Assembly (NCBI RefSeq): GCF_016583905.1
Contig: NZ_NRRY01000027.1
Coordinates: forward strand, 1 to 64,000
Direction: 5' to 3'
DNA length: 64,000 nucleotides
Source of the DNA: Lamprobacter modestohalophilus
Lineage (GTDB): Bacteria; Pseudomonadota; Gammaproteobacteria; Chromatiales; Chromatiaceae
Shown here: piece by piece, positions 55,275-64,000 of the stretch
Numbering within the stretch: position 1 is the first letter of the stretch
Layout: every line of letters starts with the position of its first letter
The notes under the pieces: generated by a model
The model's database searches: none
Told to the model about the DNA's origin: nothing
The model's input: only the letters and a program-made list of their open reading frames with translations
Position numbers and translations under genes: made by a program

Positions 55275-56468
55275 ATGACCGCTAAGCACGAGCCCATTCC
55301 CTATCTTGACCTCAGCGCCCAATACGCCCCGCTCCGCAGCGAGGTGCAAAGCGCCATCGAAGCCGTGTTCGCGCGCAACGCCTTCTCCGGTGGCCCCTTC
55401 GTCGAACGCTTCGAGCAGGCCTTCGCGGACTACTGCGGTTGCCGCCACGCAATCGGCGTCAGCAGTGGCACCGACGCTGTTTGGCTCGCCCTGCTCGCAG
55501 CAGGAGTCGGGCCCGGCGATGAAGTCATCACGGTTCCGAACAGCTTCTTCGCGACCGCTGAAGCGATCAGCTTCTGCGGCGCTAAACCGGTGTTCATCGA
55601 CGTCAACCAGTGCACCCTGACGATGGAGCCGAAAGCCCTGAAAGACGCCATCACGCCCCGCACCAAGGCCATCGTGCCGGTGCATCTGTTCGGCCAGACC
55701 GCCGACATGAACCCGATCAACCGCATCGCCAAACGCCATGGCATCAGCGTCATCGAGGACGCCGCCCAGGCCCATGGTGCCCAATACCGTGGCCGTCGCG
55801 CCGGCGGCCTTGCGCGGGCTGGCTGCTTCAGCTTCTATCCGGGTAAAAACCTCGGTGCCCCCGGCGAGGCCGGCGCCGTCACCACCAACGATGATGAACT
55901 GGCCAGCCAGATTCGCATGCTGCGTGACCACGGCCAGGCGAATAAACACGAGCATCGCCTGATCGGCTGGAACGCGCGGATGGACGGCATTCATGCCGCC
56001 GTTCTCGAGGTCAAGCTACGGCATCTCGACTCCTGGAACATGGCGCGCCGGGAGCGCGCCTATGCCTACCACGAGCTGCTCTCACGTGTAACTGGCGTGC
56101 GCGCGCCAATCCAAGCCGCCTACGCTCGCCACGTCTACCACATCTACGCCGTGCGCACCGAAGGCCGCGATGCCCTGATGCGCTTCCTGACCGACCAGCA
56201 GATCAGCTGTGCCATCCATTACCCGCATCCGATCCACCTGCAACCGGCTTACGCACAGCTCGGCTACCGCAAGGGCGACCTCCCGGTTGCCGAGGCGGCA
56301 GCAGACCAGTTGCTGTCACTGCCGCTGTACCCGGAGCTCAGCATGGAAGCCCTGTGCCGCGTCGGCGACTGCATCGCCGAGTGGACAGATAGCCGGCTGG
56401 TGACATCGTTCCTCGAACGCGATATTGACGCTGGACCCAGCCCCATCCCGGTAACCGCCCATGGCTGA
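55275..56468 (+). CDS. DegT/DnrJ/EryC1-family sugar aminotransferase (WlbC/WbpE-like)
   Basis: This PLP enzyme transfers an amino group from glutamate to a keto sugar nucleotide. Family marks are IPYLDLSAQYAPLRSEV at the start, GVSSGTDAVWLALLAAGVGPGDEV, VIEDAAQAHGAQYRGR and the PLP Lys in FSFYPGKNLGAPGEAGA. I chose the ATG at 55275; 55239 in the same frame is possible, with neither showing a clear ribosome site. The reaction would supply the 3-amino group of the sugar. It overlaps the Wzz gene by eight bases. Confidence 0.9.
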   Translation: MTAKHEPIPYLDLSAQYAPLRSEVQSAIEAVFARNAFSGGPFVERFEQAFADYCGCRHAIGVSSGTDAVWLALLAAGVGPGDEVITVPNSFFATAEAISFCGAKPVFIDVNQCTLTMEPKALKDAITPRTKAIVPVHLFGQTADMNPINRIAKRHGISVIEDAAQAHGAQYRGRRAGGLARAGCFSFYPGKNLGAPGEAGAVTTNDDELASQIRMLRDHGQANKHEHRLIGWNARMDGIHAAVLEVKLRHLDSWNMARRERAYAYHELLSRVTGVRAPIQAAYARHVYHIYAVRTEGRDALMRFLTDQQISCAIHYPHPIHLQPAYAQLGYRKGDLPVAEAAADQLLSLPLYPELSMEALCRVGDCIAEWTDSRLVTSFLERDIDAGPSPIPVTAHG

Positions 56469-58650
56469 CCACCGCTCAGATCAGGGTGCTCTCGACGCCG
56501 CCCTGCCAAGCCCGAGCCACCATTCGGGACACCCGCATTGGGCGTTTACACCGGACCTCTATCCGGATATCGCTAGCCCAGCCTATGGCCTACGCGATCT
56601 CCTGCGGCCGCTGTTTCGACGCCGCTGGCTGGTGCTGCTGTTCACCACTGGCGTCATGGTCGCCGTGTTGCTCGGCGCACTCATGCAAACGCCAAGCTAT
56701 GAAGCCACCGCAAAGGTCCTGGTCAAGAAAGGGGTAGCTCGCGAGCCGCTGTCGCCACGCGAGACCCCAATGTGGGTCTCCGATAACCTCTATGAGGAAG
56801 ACATCAATACCGAGATCGGCATCCTCAACAGCCGCATCTTGATTGAGCAAGCGGTCAAGGCCATCCGACCCGCTGATGTCCAAGCCTCAACGTCTGCATC
56901 GGCCTTCTCTTGGGTCCAGACGATAGGCCAGTGGCTTAAGCAGTTCGTCGGAGCACATGCGGCCGATGCCGATGCCGATGCCGATGCCGAAAGCAATGAC
57001 AACAGCAAAGGCGGACGCGGTTTGGACGGCTACAGCCTGCAAGAGCAGGTGGACGACATGCAGCAGTCTCTCGAGGTCAGTCCTGAGCCAAAGTCCAACA
57101 TCATCTCGCTGCGTTTCGTTTGGCCCGACCCACGCGAGGCCAAGGCCTTTCTCGACGCCCTCGTCGACGGTTATCAGCGCCATCGTGCCGAGCTCTACGA
57201 GCCGGCAGGAACCGAAAGCTTCTTTCGCCGGCAAACGGAAACCGCGGCAGAAAAGCTGGTTACAGCCGAAAGCGCTTTGCAGGGCTACCTGCGCGACGCG
57301 GGCATCACGATCATCGACGTGCCAGAGGGGCACGATGTGCTCGAGGCCGAGAAGCGCTCGATACTCGATCGGCAGAAACGTATCGACGAAGACCTCAGCC
57401 AGACCCGAGCCCAAGCCAGCCAACTGACCCGTCTACTCGCGAAAACCAGCGAGCAGATCCTCTCTGAATCGGTACGAGTTCGCAGCGAATCGCTCGAGCG
57501 CCAGCGCGCCGTATTAAAGGGTCAACTGACGGACGTCGAGCAACAACGCGGAGAGGAAGGACACCGGCTGCAGCGTCTGCGCGCAGAGCAGGCCGAGGTC
57601 TCAGACAAGCTCGCGCGCATCCGGGTGCTCGAAGACCAGCTGCGCGGCCTCCTGCTGCGGACTCAGAGCGGTCGCAGCGGCAAGGCGCTGAAGAGCGAAG
57701 TCGATCGTCTTTATAGCGAGTTGGCAAAGCTCGGACAGCTCAAACGCTACGACCTCAACGTTGGACAGGACACCAGCCTCTACGACCACTTGCAGACCCA
57801 GATCATCGACGCGGAGGTCACACTCAGCGGACTGGATGAGCGTAAGCAGATGATTCAGCGGCGAATCGATGAACTGGCTAGCCAACCTGCTGTCGAGCCG
57901 CAGACTGCAGCGCAGCACAGTGATCGGCAACACGTAGCAGGGGCAGCCCCACAAGTCGGCGACAGCGGCCAACTCTGGACCGAGATTGAGCTGACCCGCG
58001 CAACCCTGGCCCGCGCTGGCGCCCTCCTCGACATCGAAGACCGCCGCTCGCTCGCGCAGGGCTTCGAAGCCATGGTGACACTGCTGATCGACACCGAGGC
58101 CGAGCTCGAGGGCGCACGTGCCCGCATTGCCGAACTCGAGACCCAAGCCGCTCAGATCGAGCAGACCTTGTTGGCACTGAACACCAAAGGAATCCGAGCG
58201 AAAGAGCTGCGTCGCGAGCTGGCACGGGCCGAGGCCGCGCACAGGCTCTATCGTGAGAAGACCGATACGGCGGCGATCTCGGCGGCCATGTCGCGCGAAG
58301 AGCTGGTCAATACCAGTATCGCCCAGCCGCCAACGGTCGCCACCGATCCGGTCGGCCCCGGAAAACGCACCCTGGTGCTGCTCGGCCTGTTCGTCGCCAC
58401 CTTCGGCGGTGTTGGAATCGCGCTCCTCCTCGATTACCTGGACCCTGGTATCACGACACCCACACAGCTCGAGCGGCGCTTGGGCATCATCCACCTCGGG
58501 TCGGTCTCCGAAGGCGATATCACCGGACCTCTCGACGTTGGGCTCGCCGCGTTGTTCCCTGCCCGCGCGGATGGAAACGACAGCGGCCGTCGCGGACGCC
58601 CACCAACATCGGTGCCGGCGCTGGTCTACCCTGCACCGACACCAGGCTGA
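56461..58650 (+). CDS. Wzz/GNVR-type polysaccharide chain-length and export protein
   Basis: This 729-residue inner-membrane protein has an N-terminal Wzz domain with a membrane helix (WLVLLFTTGVMVAVLLGALM, about 58-78), a long periplasmic coiled-coil region (about 240-560) and a second helix near 640-660 (LVLLGLFVATFGGVGIALLL). There is no C-terminal tyrosine kinase, so it is the kinase-free type. It should control chain length and link to an outer-membrane channel. Four GCCGAT units (56962-56985) encode Ala-Asp repeats inside the protein. The last about 65 residues are not conserved. Confidence 0.88.
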   Translation: MADHRSDQGALDAALPSPSHHSGHPHWAFTPDLYPDIASPAYGLRDLLRPLFRRRWLVLLFTTGVMVAVLLGALMQTPSYEATAKVLVKKGVAREPLSPRETPMWVSDNLYEEDINTEIGILNSRILIEQAVKAIRPADVQASTSASAFSWVQTIGQWLKQFVGAHAADADADADAESNDNSKGGRGLDGYSLQEQVDDMQQSLEVSPEPKSNIISLRFVWPDPREAKAFLDALVDGYQRHRAELYEPAGTESFFRRQTETAAEKLVTAESALQGYLRDAGITIIDVPEGHDVLEAEKRSILDRQKRIDEDLSQTRAQASQLTRLLAKTSEQILSESVRVRSESLERQRAVLKGQLTDVEQQRGEEGHRLQRLRAEQAEVSDKLARIRVLEDQLRGLLLRTQSGRSGKALKSEVDRLYSELAKLGQLKRYDLNVGQDTSLYDHLQTQIIDAEVTLSGLDERKQMIQRRIDELASQPAVEPQTAAQHSDRQHVAGAAPQVGDSGQLWTEIELTRATLARAGALLDIEDRRSLAQGFEAMVTLLIDTEAELEGARARIAELETQAAQIEQTLLALNTKGIRAKELRRELARAEAAHRLYREKTDTAAISAAMSREELVNTSIAQPPTVATDPVGPGKRTLVLLGLFVATFGGVGIALLLDYLDPGITTPTQLERRLGIIHLGSVSEGDITGPLDVGLAALFPARADGNDSGRRGRPPTSVPALVYPAPTPG
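56962..56985 (+). repeat. Four GCCGAT hexamers in the Wzz gene
   Basis: Four perfect GCCGAT copies followed by GCCGAA, encoding Ala-Asp dipeptides at about residues 168-176. In frame. Confidence 0.85.
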
Positions 58651-58665
58651 GGCAAGCGCATCGAG

Positions 58666-60297
58666 ATGACCAACCTCGCCTACTCCGCCGGTCGCACCGG
58701 CACGACATCTGCGGCGGCTGCCGCTGTCGCAAGCAGCGCACGCTGGCAAAGTGCGCTGCTCGGCTCGGCGCTGTTGCTCGCCGGGGCCTTGGTCGGCGCG
58801 GTCACCATCGACGCAGCACCGCTTGCAATCCTTCTGGCGCCGGCCGCCGCGCTCGGCCTCTGGTTGATCAGCCGCTGGCCTGAGTACGGCATCCTGGGGG
58901 TGCTGCTTTACACCTCAACCATCCTGAGCGAGGAACAGCTTCCACCGCTGAACCTCGGCGTCGGTAGCTTGCACATCTCCGACCTGATCATTCTCTGGCT
59001 ATTTACGGTCCTGGGCTTTCGCATCATCGTCACGCGCAGGCTACGCTTTCGACGCACCGACTTGGATATTCCCGTTGCCCTGTTCATCGGCGTCTGTGTG
59101 ATCGCCACCCTTAAAGGGATCTCAGGCGGGGAGATACCCGCTGATAGCGGCATCCGTCATTTGCGCGCTACCGGATACCTGGTGATCTACTTCTTGATCA
59201 CCAATCTGATCCGAGACCGAGCCCAGCTGAGACGGTTCTGGATTGGCGTCACGCTACTGGCGGTGATCACCGCCGTTGCCGCAATCCTGCAAACGGCGCT
59301 AGGCCCCGGGGTGCCGATCCTGCCCGGACGTGTCGAGGCGCTGAACACGCAAGGACTGACCCATGACGAGATCGCACGGGTCATCCCACCCGGCGAATCC
59401 CTGATCTACCTGGCCCTCATCCTAGGGGTGCTCTCGCTCGCTGCGCGTAAGGGAATGGCATCGACCCTGCGCACATGGATCAGCACGGGTCTGCTTGGCA
59501 TTGGGTTGATTCTCACCTTTCGGCGGGCGCTCTGGGGTAGCGCGGCTCTGGCTCTGCTCACCGCCCTGCCTCTGTTGCCGAGGGCGCAGCGCGCGCAGCT
59601 CCTGCGCGCCGGCGCTGCCGCGGCAGCGATTGTCACGCTGACGGTCATCGGCGCCCTAACGCAGGCGCCGGACTCTGAGCTTAGCCGTTCCCTGCAAGCA
59701 ACCGGCGAGCGCATCGGCAGCATGTTCGATCCAGACAACTACCGCCGCGGCGACCGCGATACACAGACCTTAGAGCAGCGCGTGATCGAGCTCGAGTACG
59801 CCTTGCCCCAGGTGATGCCACCGTCGTTGCTTGGGCATGGACTGGCGGCCCCGTATCGGCCTTGCCTGCCGCTGGACTCTATGGACTGCAGTTCACCGAG
59901 CTACATCCACAACGGCTATGTCGCGATCCTGTTCAATCTTGGGGTGGTCGGATTCGCGGCCTTCATCTGGATTCTGGTCGGCACCGCCATGGGCGGCCTC
60001 TCGGCGCGGCGCGTCCAGTTGGCATCGCCCGCGCGTCGGCTGCAGCACCGGAGCCAACAAATCGCCCCCTCATTCGACGCGGAAACGCAGCGGCTCGCGG
60101 TCGCCTGCAGCTTCGCCTTCATTGGACTGGTGCCAGCCTTGATGCTGGAGCCCTACATGATGCTCTGGCATTGGACGCCGGTGATCGCGCTGATGATCGC
60201 CACAGTCCAGCTGTGCAAGCCGACCGCCCTGGCTCAGCCTCAGGTGCCCAAGCCGCAACGGCTCATGCCAATCATGCGGGCTAACACCGAGCACTAA
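58666..60297 (+). CDS. O-antigen ligase/Wzy-like polysaccharide polymerase
   Basis: This 543-residue membrane protein has about ten to twelve helices and a large periplasmic loop near 350-400 (RRGDRDTQTLEQRVIELEYA, then PYRPCLPLDSMDCSSPSYIH), the layout of the Wzy_C/O-antigen ligase family. The motif YIHNGYVAILFNLGVVGF is typical. It would join repeat units in the periplasm. Spacing to the Wzz gene is 15 bp. Confidence 0.85.
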   Translation: MTNLAYSAGRTGTTSAAAAAVASSARWQSALLGSALLLAGALVGAVTIDAAPLAILLAPAAALGLWLISRWPEYGILGVLLYTSTILSEEQLPPLNLGVGSLHISDLIILWLFTVLGFRIIVTRRLRFRRTDLDIPVALFIGVCVIATLKGISGGEIPADSGIRHLRATGYLVIYFLITNLIRDRAQLRRFWIGVTLLAVITAVAAILQTALGPGVPILPGRVEALNTQGLTHDEIARVIPPGESLIYLALILGVLSLAARKGMASTLRTWISTGLLGIGLILTFRRALWGSAALALLTALPLLPRAQRAQLLRAGAAAAAIVTLTVIGALTQAPDSELSRSLQATGERIGSMFDPDNYRRGDRDTQTLEQRVIELEYALPQVMPPSLLGHGLAAPYRPCLPLDSMDCSSPSYIHNGYVAILFNLGVVGFAAFIWILVGTAMGGLSARRVQLASPARRLQHRSQQIAPSFDAETQRLAVACSFAFIGLVPALMLEPYMMLWHWTPVIALMIATVQLCKPTALAQPQVPKPQRLMPIMRANTEH

Positions 60298-60305
60298 GCG
60301 CCACC

Positions 60306-61808
60306 ATGTCTGCAACCCTCCTCCAACGCTTCCTCGCGGGCATGCTCGCGACTGGACTCGGCAGTCTATCGGTCGTGGTCTTGGGCATGCTTGGGCTGAT
60401 GGTCAGCACCCGCATCCTGCCAGCCGCCGAGCTTGGGGCCTTCTTCCTGCTGCAGACGCTGGTCATCTTCCTGGCAGAAGGAAGCAGCTTCGGCATCCAC
60501 TTGGCGCTCGCGCGCTTCCTCTCCGGTATCGATGCGCCCGACCAACAACGGCGGATCACCAGCACAGCCTTCCTCTTTCTCGCCCCAACGGTTGCCTTCA
60601 CAGCATCGTCGCTGTGGTTTTGGGCAGCGCCGCTGTTGAGCCTGTTGGAGGTGACGCTGACAGCCGAGCTCTTAGCCTTGCTGGTGAGCTGGTTCGTGTT
60701 CGAGGCCTTCCTCAAGCTGACCCTCTCACACCACCAGGCGCGCTTCGCCTTTCGCGCGATTGGCATCACCAACGCCCTCAGCAGCCTTGTCAATCTGCTG
60801 GTCATTCTGACCCTGGTTCTGGGTTGGGGCGAGGGACTCGCGGCATTACTCGCCGCCAAGCTGCTCTCGCGCGTCGCCGCACTCGGCTATGCCGGGCTCG
60901 CCTGCAAGCTCCGACTCGGATTCGAGTTCGACTCCAAGCTGCTGCGGCGGATGCTGAGCTATAGCCTGCCGCTCTATGCCAATTACTTCCTTTCGTTCCT
61001 CTCGCTGCGCGCCGACACCCTACTGATCGGCTCACTGCTCGGCACCACCGCCGTTGCCTTCTATGAGGTCGCGCGCCGCATCCCCGAAAGCCTGATGCAG
61101 TTTCACGAATCGTTCCTCCAAGTCTATTTCACATTCGTCGCCCGTCATGCCCTGAAGGAAGACAAGCGCCGCGTCAGTGAGCTCTTGCACAACTCAACCC
61201 GATTCGGTTCCCTACTGCTCGGGCTTGGCTGCGTCATCACCTTTGGTTTCGGCCGGGAGATTGTCGTGCTCATGTTCTCAGACACCTATCTTGAGAGCGC
61301 CCTCCCCTTCGCGCTGCTGATGGCTGCCTCTAGCCTGCTGATGATCGAGGCCACCCTTGGCTCAACACTGGCGGCAGTCGGTGACTCTGCTCGGCCCCTT
61401 CTGATCAATATCGTCCGCACCGGCCTGCTAATGATCGCCTATGTGGCGCTCATCCCGACCTTCGAGCTGGTCGGGGCGGCGGCCGCAGCGCTGACCGCAA
61501 CCGCCGCCGTGATTCCGGTCAATGTCTACTTCCTGCGCCGACGCGGGATCGTTGTCGATAAAGGCGCCGTCGGCAAGCCCGTACTGATCACTGCGTTACT
61601 CAGTGGACTGCTGATAACGGCAAGCACCGCACCGGTTGTTGTGCGCGTCGGACTCGTCATCAGCTACCTGCCAGCTGCGCTGCTCTGGTCAATTGTGACT
61701 CGCGCAGAAATCGCCGCGGCTCTCGGCTGGCTCTCGGCGCAGCTGCACTGCCAGCCAGAGGTCACAAACGTCGTCGCTGACACGACTTCCGATGGATCAC
61801 AACGATGA
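60306..61808 (+). CDS. Oligosaccharide flippase (Wzx/MATE-like)
   Basis: This 500-residue protein has twelve to fourteen predicted helices and the polysaccharide-transporter pattern: GLGSLSVVVLGMLGLMVSTR at the N-terminus, SYSLPLYANYFLSFLSLRAD near 222, and a helix pair at the C-terminus. It would flip the lipid-linked repeat unit across the inner membrane. Its stop overlaps the next start by four bases. Confidence 0.88.
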   Translation: MSATLLQRFLAGMLATGLGSLSVVVLGMLGLMVSTRILPAAELGAFFLLQTLVIFLAEGSSFGIHLALARFLSGIDAPDQQRRITSTAFLFLAPTVAFTASSLWFWAAPLLSLLEVTLTAELLALLVSWFVFEAFLKLTLSHHQARFAFRAIGITNALSSLVNLLVILTLVLGWGEGLAALLAAKLLSRVAALGYAGLACKLRLGFEFDSKLLRRMLSYSLPLYANYFLSFLSLRADTLLIGSLLGTTAVAFYEVARRIPESLMQFHESFLQVYFTFVARHALKEDKRRVSELLHNSTRFGSLLLGLGCVITFGFGREIVVLMFSDTYLESALPFALLMAASSLLMIEATLGSTLAAVGDSARPLLINIVRTGLLMIAYVALIPTFELVGAAAAALTATAAVIPVNVYFLRRRGIVVDKGAVGKPVLITALLSGLLITASTAPVVVRVGLVISYLPAALLWSIVTRAEIAAALGWLSAQLHCQPEVTNVVADTTSDGSQR

Positions 61809-62701
61809 TACACAGCAAGCACAGCCAACCCCTGGTTTCAATCATCATGCCCACCCACAATGCAAATGTGGGCTTTCTCCGCGAGGCCATCGACAGCTGC
61901 ATCGCGCAAACGTACCCGTGCTGGGAGCTGATCATCGTCGATGACGGCTCAACCAATGAGAGTCCATTGGTGATCGCCGAGCAACGCTCACGCGATTCGC
62001 GCATTCGCAGCCTACGACATGACAGCAAACGTCGCCTTCCCGCGGCACTGAATAGCGGAATCGAGCAGGCACAGGGGGATTTCCTGACCTGGCTATCAGA
62101 CGACGACCGATTCCGTCCGCTGGCCCTTGAGCGCATGCTGAAGTTCCTGAGTGAGCATCCGCAGATCGACATCGTCTATGCAGACTATTCCCTGCTCCAG
62201 AGCGATGGCACCCTTGGTGAGCGGATGCGGGTCGGCCCAGCAGAAGAGTTGGGTATCCACAAGCCAGTGGGGATCTGTTACTTGGCGAAGTATGAGGCAT
62301 TCGCTCGCACCGGTTTCAGCGAGGACTTCTTTTTGGCCGAGGATCTCGATTTTTGGATTCGTGCTTGTATGACGTACAAAGCGACACCGTTGCACGAAGA
62401 CCTGGCGCAGTACCGCCAACACTCAGGAACCCTGACACAGTCGCATCCGCGCACCGAGATCCTCTTGGTCCATCGTCGCATCCTCGACCGGCACTTAGAT
62501 CGCATGCACTGGCTGAGCCCACCCAATAAAGTCCGTGCCTATCTGCGTCTCGGCAAGCAGTTCCTCGCGCAAGGCGCTGCGGCTCCCGCAGCCGCCGCAT
62601 TCGGACGTGCAGCAGGCCTCGGGCCTCGTGCCTGCACCGCCGCGCTCAGTAACCTCATCACACGCAAGATCGGCCAGTGCACACAGCTGCAACGCTTATG
62701 A
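61805..62701 (+). CDS. Glycosyltransferase family 2
   Basis: This 298-residue GT-A enzyme has VSIIMPTHNANVGFLREAID at the start, LIIVDDGSTNESPL near 43, LTWLSDDDRFRP (the DxD-type motif) near 95 and a catalytic-acid region EDLDFWIRA near 179. It adds a sugar to the lipid-linked repeat unit. The last about 60 residues form a helical TPR-like tail. It is coupled to the gene before and after (ATGA overlaps). Confidence 0.9.
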   Translation: MIHSKHSQPLVSIIMPTHNANVGFLREAIDSCIAQTYPCWELIIVDDGSTNESPLVIAEQRSRDSRIRSLRHDSKRRLPAALNSGIEQAQGDFLTWLSDDDRFRPLALERMLKFLSEHPQIDIVYADYSLLQSDGTLGERMRVGPAEELGIHKPVGICYLAKYEAFARTGFSEDFFLAEDLDFWIRACMTYKATPLHEDLAQYRQHSGTLTQSHPRTEILLVHRRILDRHLDRMHWLSPPNKVRAYLRLGKQFLAQGAAAPAAAAFGRAAGLGPRACTAALSNLITRKIGQCTQLQRL

Positions 62702-63960
62702 GCCCTGAGCAACACCGCACTCGTCAGTTAGTCTGGGTCTACACGGGCGACCTCAGCACCGATCTCGACGCCGCCACCTGGCTTCAGACCGCTGCTCATC
62801 TGCGGCGCCAAGGCTGGGAGCTGACGCTGATCACCACCACCGCCGATGCGAGCGCAACCGGTGTCACGCAGATCCAAGGCGTCGAGGTGCTCTCGCTCCA
62901 TGCGCCCTCGATCTGGCTGTTCGGCAAGCTCATCTTCCATGCACGCGCGGCCGCACTGATCCTGGCCCAGCGCCGCACCCTATCGGCAGTCATCTTCCAC
63001 GAGATGTCGGCGCTTTGGCTGTTGCCGCTGCGTCTCCTTGGGCGTCGAGGTCCGCGCCTAGTCATGGACACGCGAACCCTGTTCATGGCCGCGGACGAGA
63101 CCACCACGCGCAAAGACCGGCTGCGCGCGCGCTACTTTGCAGCCATGCAGTGGCTGGGTAATCGGCTCGCCCACGGACGACTCTGCATTACGCCGGCAAT
63201 GGCCGAGGCCTGCCGTATCCCGCAGACCAAGCTGTGGGGTATCTGGCCCTCAGGCGTCGATCGCGAGACCTTCGCCGTTGCGCTCGACAGCCGCCACTGG
63301 CCCCAGCACAGCAGCCCGATCGAGATCGTCTACATCGGCTCTTTGCACAAGGAGCGGAATCTCTCGAGCCTCTGCTTTGCGGTGCGCAACGCCAACCTCG
63401 AAACACCGCGCTTTCGGCTGACGCTGATCGGCGACGGCTCCGAGCGCCCGCAGCTCGAGCGCCAGGTCCTACGCTCGGGCGGCGCAATCCAGCTGATACC
63501 GCCGGTCGCACACTCGGCCGTGCCCGGACTGCTCGCGCAAGCCCATGTCGGTGCGCTGCCGTTCCCGGACGAGCAGAAGTTTCGCGTCAGCAGCCCGATC
63601 AAGCTGTTCGAGTACATGGCATCCGGGCTGCCAATCCTGGCCACTCGAATCCGCTGCCACACCGACGTCCTCGGCGACCGGCCCTACGTGTATTGGGCCG
63701 AAGGCGCAGACATCGAAGCCCTGCTCGACGCCTTGGAGCAGCTCTGGCGCACCCGCTTTTGGCTCAGCCGCTTGGGCCAACAGGCGGCTAGAGACGCCAC
63801 CACCTGGACCTGGAATGCCTCAGCGAAACGCTTGAGCGACGCGCTCGACGCGCATCTGCCGCCAGTGCCAACGCCACTCCCCCGAGCCGCATCGACCGGC
63901 CGCGATCAGTCTCAACTCGCTGCACTGAAACTCTCGCGAGGCACCGACGAATGGATATGA
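62698..63960 (+). CDS. Glycosyltransferase family 4
   Basis: This 420-residue GT-B enzyme uses the ATG overlapping the previous stop (62698). The N-terminal domain has VWVYTGDLSTDLDAATWLQ. The C-terminal domain shows IEIVYIGSLHKERNLSSL, LTLIGDGSERPQLER and VSSPIKLFEYMASGLPILAT, the E-x7-E-like donor-binding region. A DTRTLFM segment near 123 recalls GT4 acceptor domains. It adds another residue to the repeat unit. Confidence 0.9.
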   Translation: MSPEQHRTRQLVWVYTGDLSTDLDAATWLQTAAHLRRQGWELTLITTTADASATGVTQIQGVEVLSLHAPSIWLFGKLIFHARAAALILAQRRTLSAVIFHEMSALWLLPLRLLGRRGPRLVMDTRTLFMAADETTTRKDRLRARYFAAMQWLGNRLAHGRLCITPAMAEACRIPQTKLWGIWPSGVDRETFAVALDSRHWPQHSSPIEIVYIGSLHKERNLSSLCFAVRNANLETPRFRLTLIGDGSERPQLERQVLRSGGAIQLIPPVAHSAVPGLLAQAHVGALPFPDEQKFRVSSPIKLFEYMASGLPILATRIRCHTDVLGDRPYVYWAEGADIEALLDALEQLWRTRFWLSRLGQQAARDATTWTWNASAKRLSDALDAHLPPVPTPLPRAASTGRDQSQLAALKLSRGTDEWI

Positions 63961-64000
63961 AAAGCGAGATCGCCCCGCTGCAAATCGCCGCCATCGTCTC
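63957..64000 (+). CDS. Start of next EPS-operon gene, truncated by the window
   Basis: An ATG overlapping the glycosyltransferase stop (ATGA) opens a frame reading MKSEIAPLQIAAIVS to the window end. The hydrophobic IAAIVS would suit the first strand of another glycosyltransferase, but this is too little to identify. Confidence 0.5.
   Translation, partial: MKSEIAPLQIAAIV

Overview
The window is about 64 kb of G+C-rich gammaproteobacterial chromosome. A halophilic purple sulfur bacterium (Chromatiaceae or a close relative) is the best guess. The reasons are the glycine/sarcosine methylation route to glycine betaine, an EctR/CosR-like MarR regulator next to it, a VPxP-type PEP-CTERM protein and overall gene content. 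No photosynthesis, rRNA or tRNA gene is present, so the assignment is inference.

Layout. 0-1.04 kb: right end of an IS21-family element (istA tail, istB, terminal repeats), abutting a 73-bp remnant of a CusA/CzcA-type gene. 1.1-3.1 kb: A+T-richer leader with a good sigma-54 promoter and three similar palindromes, then a PEP-CTERM protein gene thrown out of frame in a G9 tract, then a small secreted protein. 3.2-4.8 kb: AAA-ATPase-like/PD-(D/E)XK protein. 5.3-11.4 kb: copper/silver efflux genes (cusA, cusB, a small Cys/His exported protein) and a c-type cytochrome lipoprotein. 11.4-14.1 kb: DnaQ-like exonuclease overlapping a cNMP/CBS/DUF294 nucleotidyltransferase. 14.2-16.7 kb: betaine-synthesis genes and their likely regulator. 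16.8-22.2 kb: adk, alpha-E and ATP-grasp proteins, cytochrome b561, a methyltransferase. 22.9-31.8 kb: a seven-gene MoxR-DUF58-DUF4381-BatA-BatB-BatC-BatD operon. 31.8-38.9 kb: MbcA/ParS-type antitoxin, an amidase-fold protein that has lost its catalytic residues, a fused HyuA-HyuB/5-oxoprolinase and a thioredoxin-like protein. 39.1-48.3 kb: SufS-SufE fusion, two GGDEF proteins, a HAD-membrane fusion, and a ChbG/GtrA/GtrB operon. 48.7-51.6 kb: DUF2934 protein and a PKD/lectin-like secreted protein. 52.4-64 kb: an exopolysaccharide operon (sugar transferase, nucleotide-sugar enzymes, Wzz, Wzy-like, Wzx and glycosyltransferases) that runs off the window.

Themes. The surface of the cell dominates: PEP-CTERM protein, EPS operon, lipid/glycan modification genes, Bat operon and two active-looking diguanylate cyclases plus a degenerate GGDEF domain fused to the priming sugar transferase. 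The most striking DNA-level pattern is simple-sequence repeats placed inside otherwise conserved genes: a G9 tract in the PEP-CTERM signal peptide, 11 hexamers in the amidase-like gene, 12-mers in the oxoprolinase, five 15-mers forming the BatD signal peptide, hexamers in Wzz, and a very large acidic Gln/Glu region in BatC. Most preserve frame; the G9 tract does not and could act as an on/off switch.
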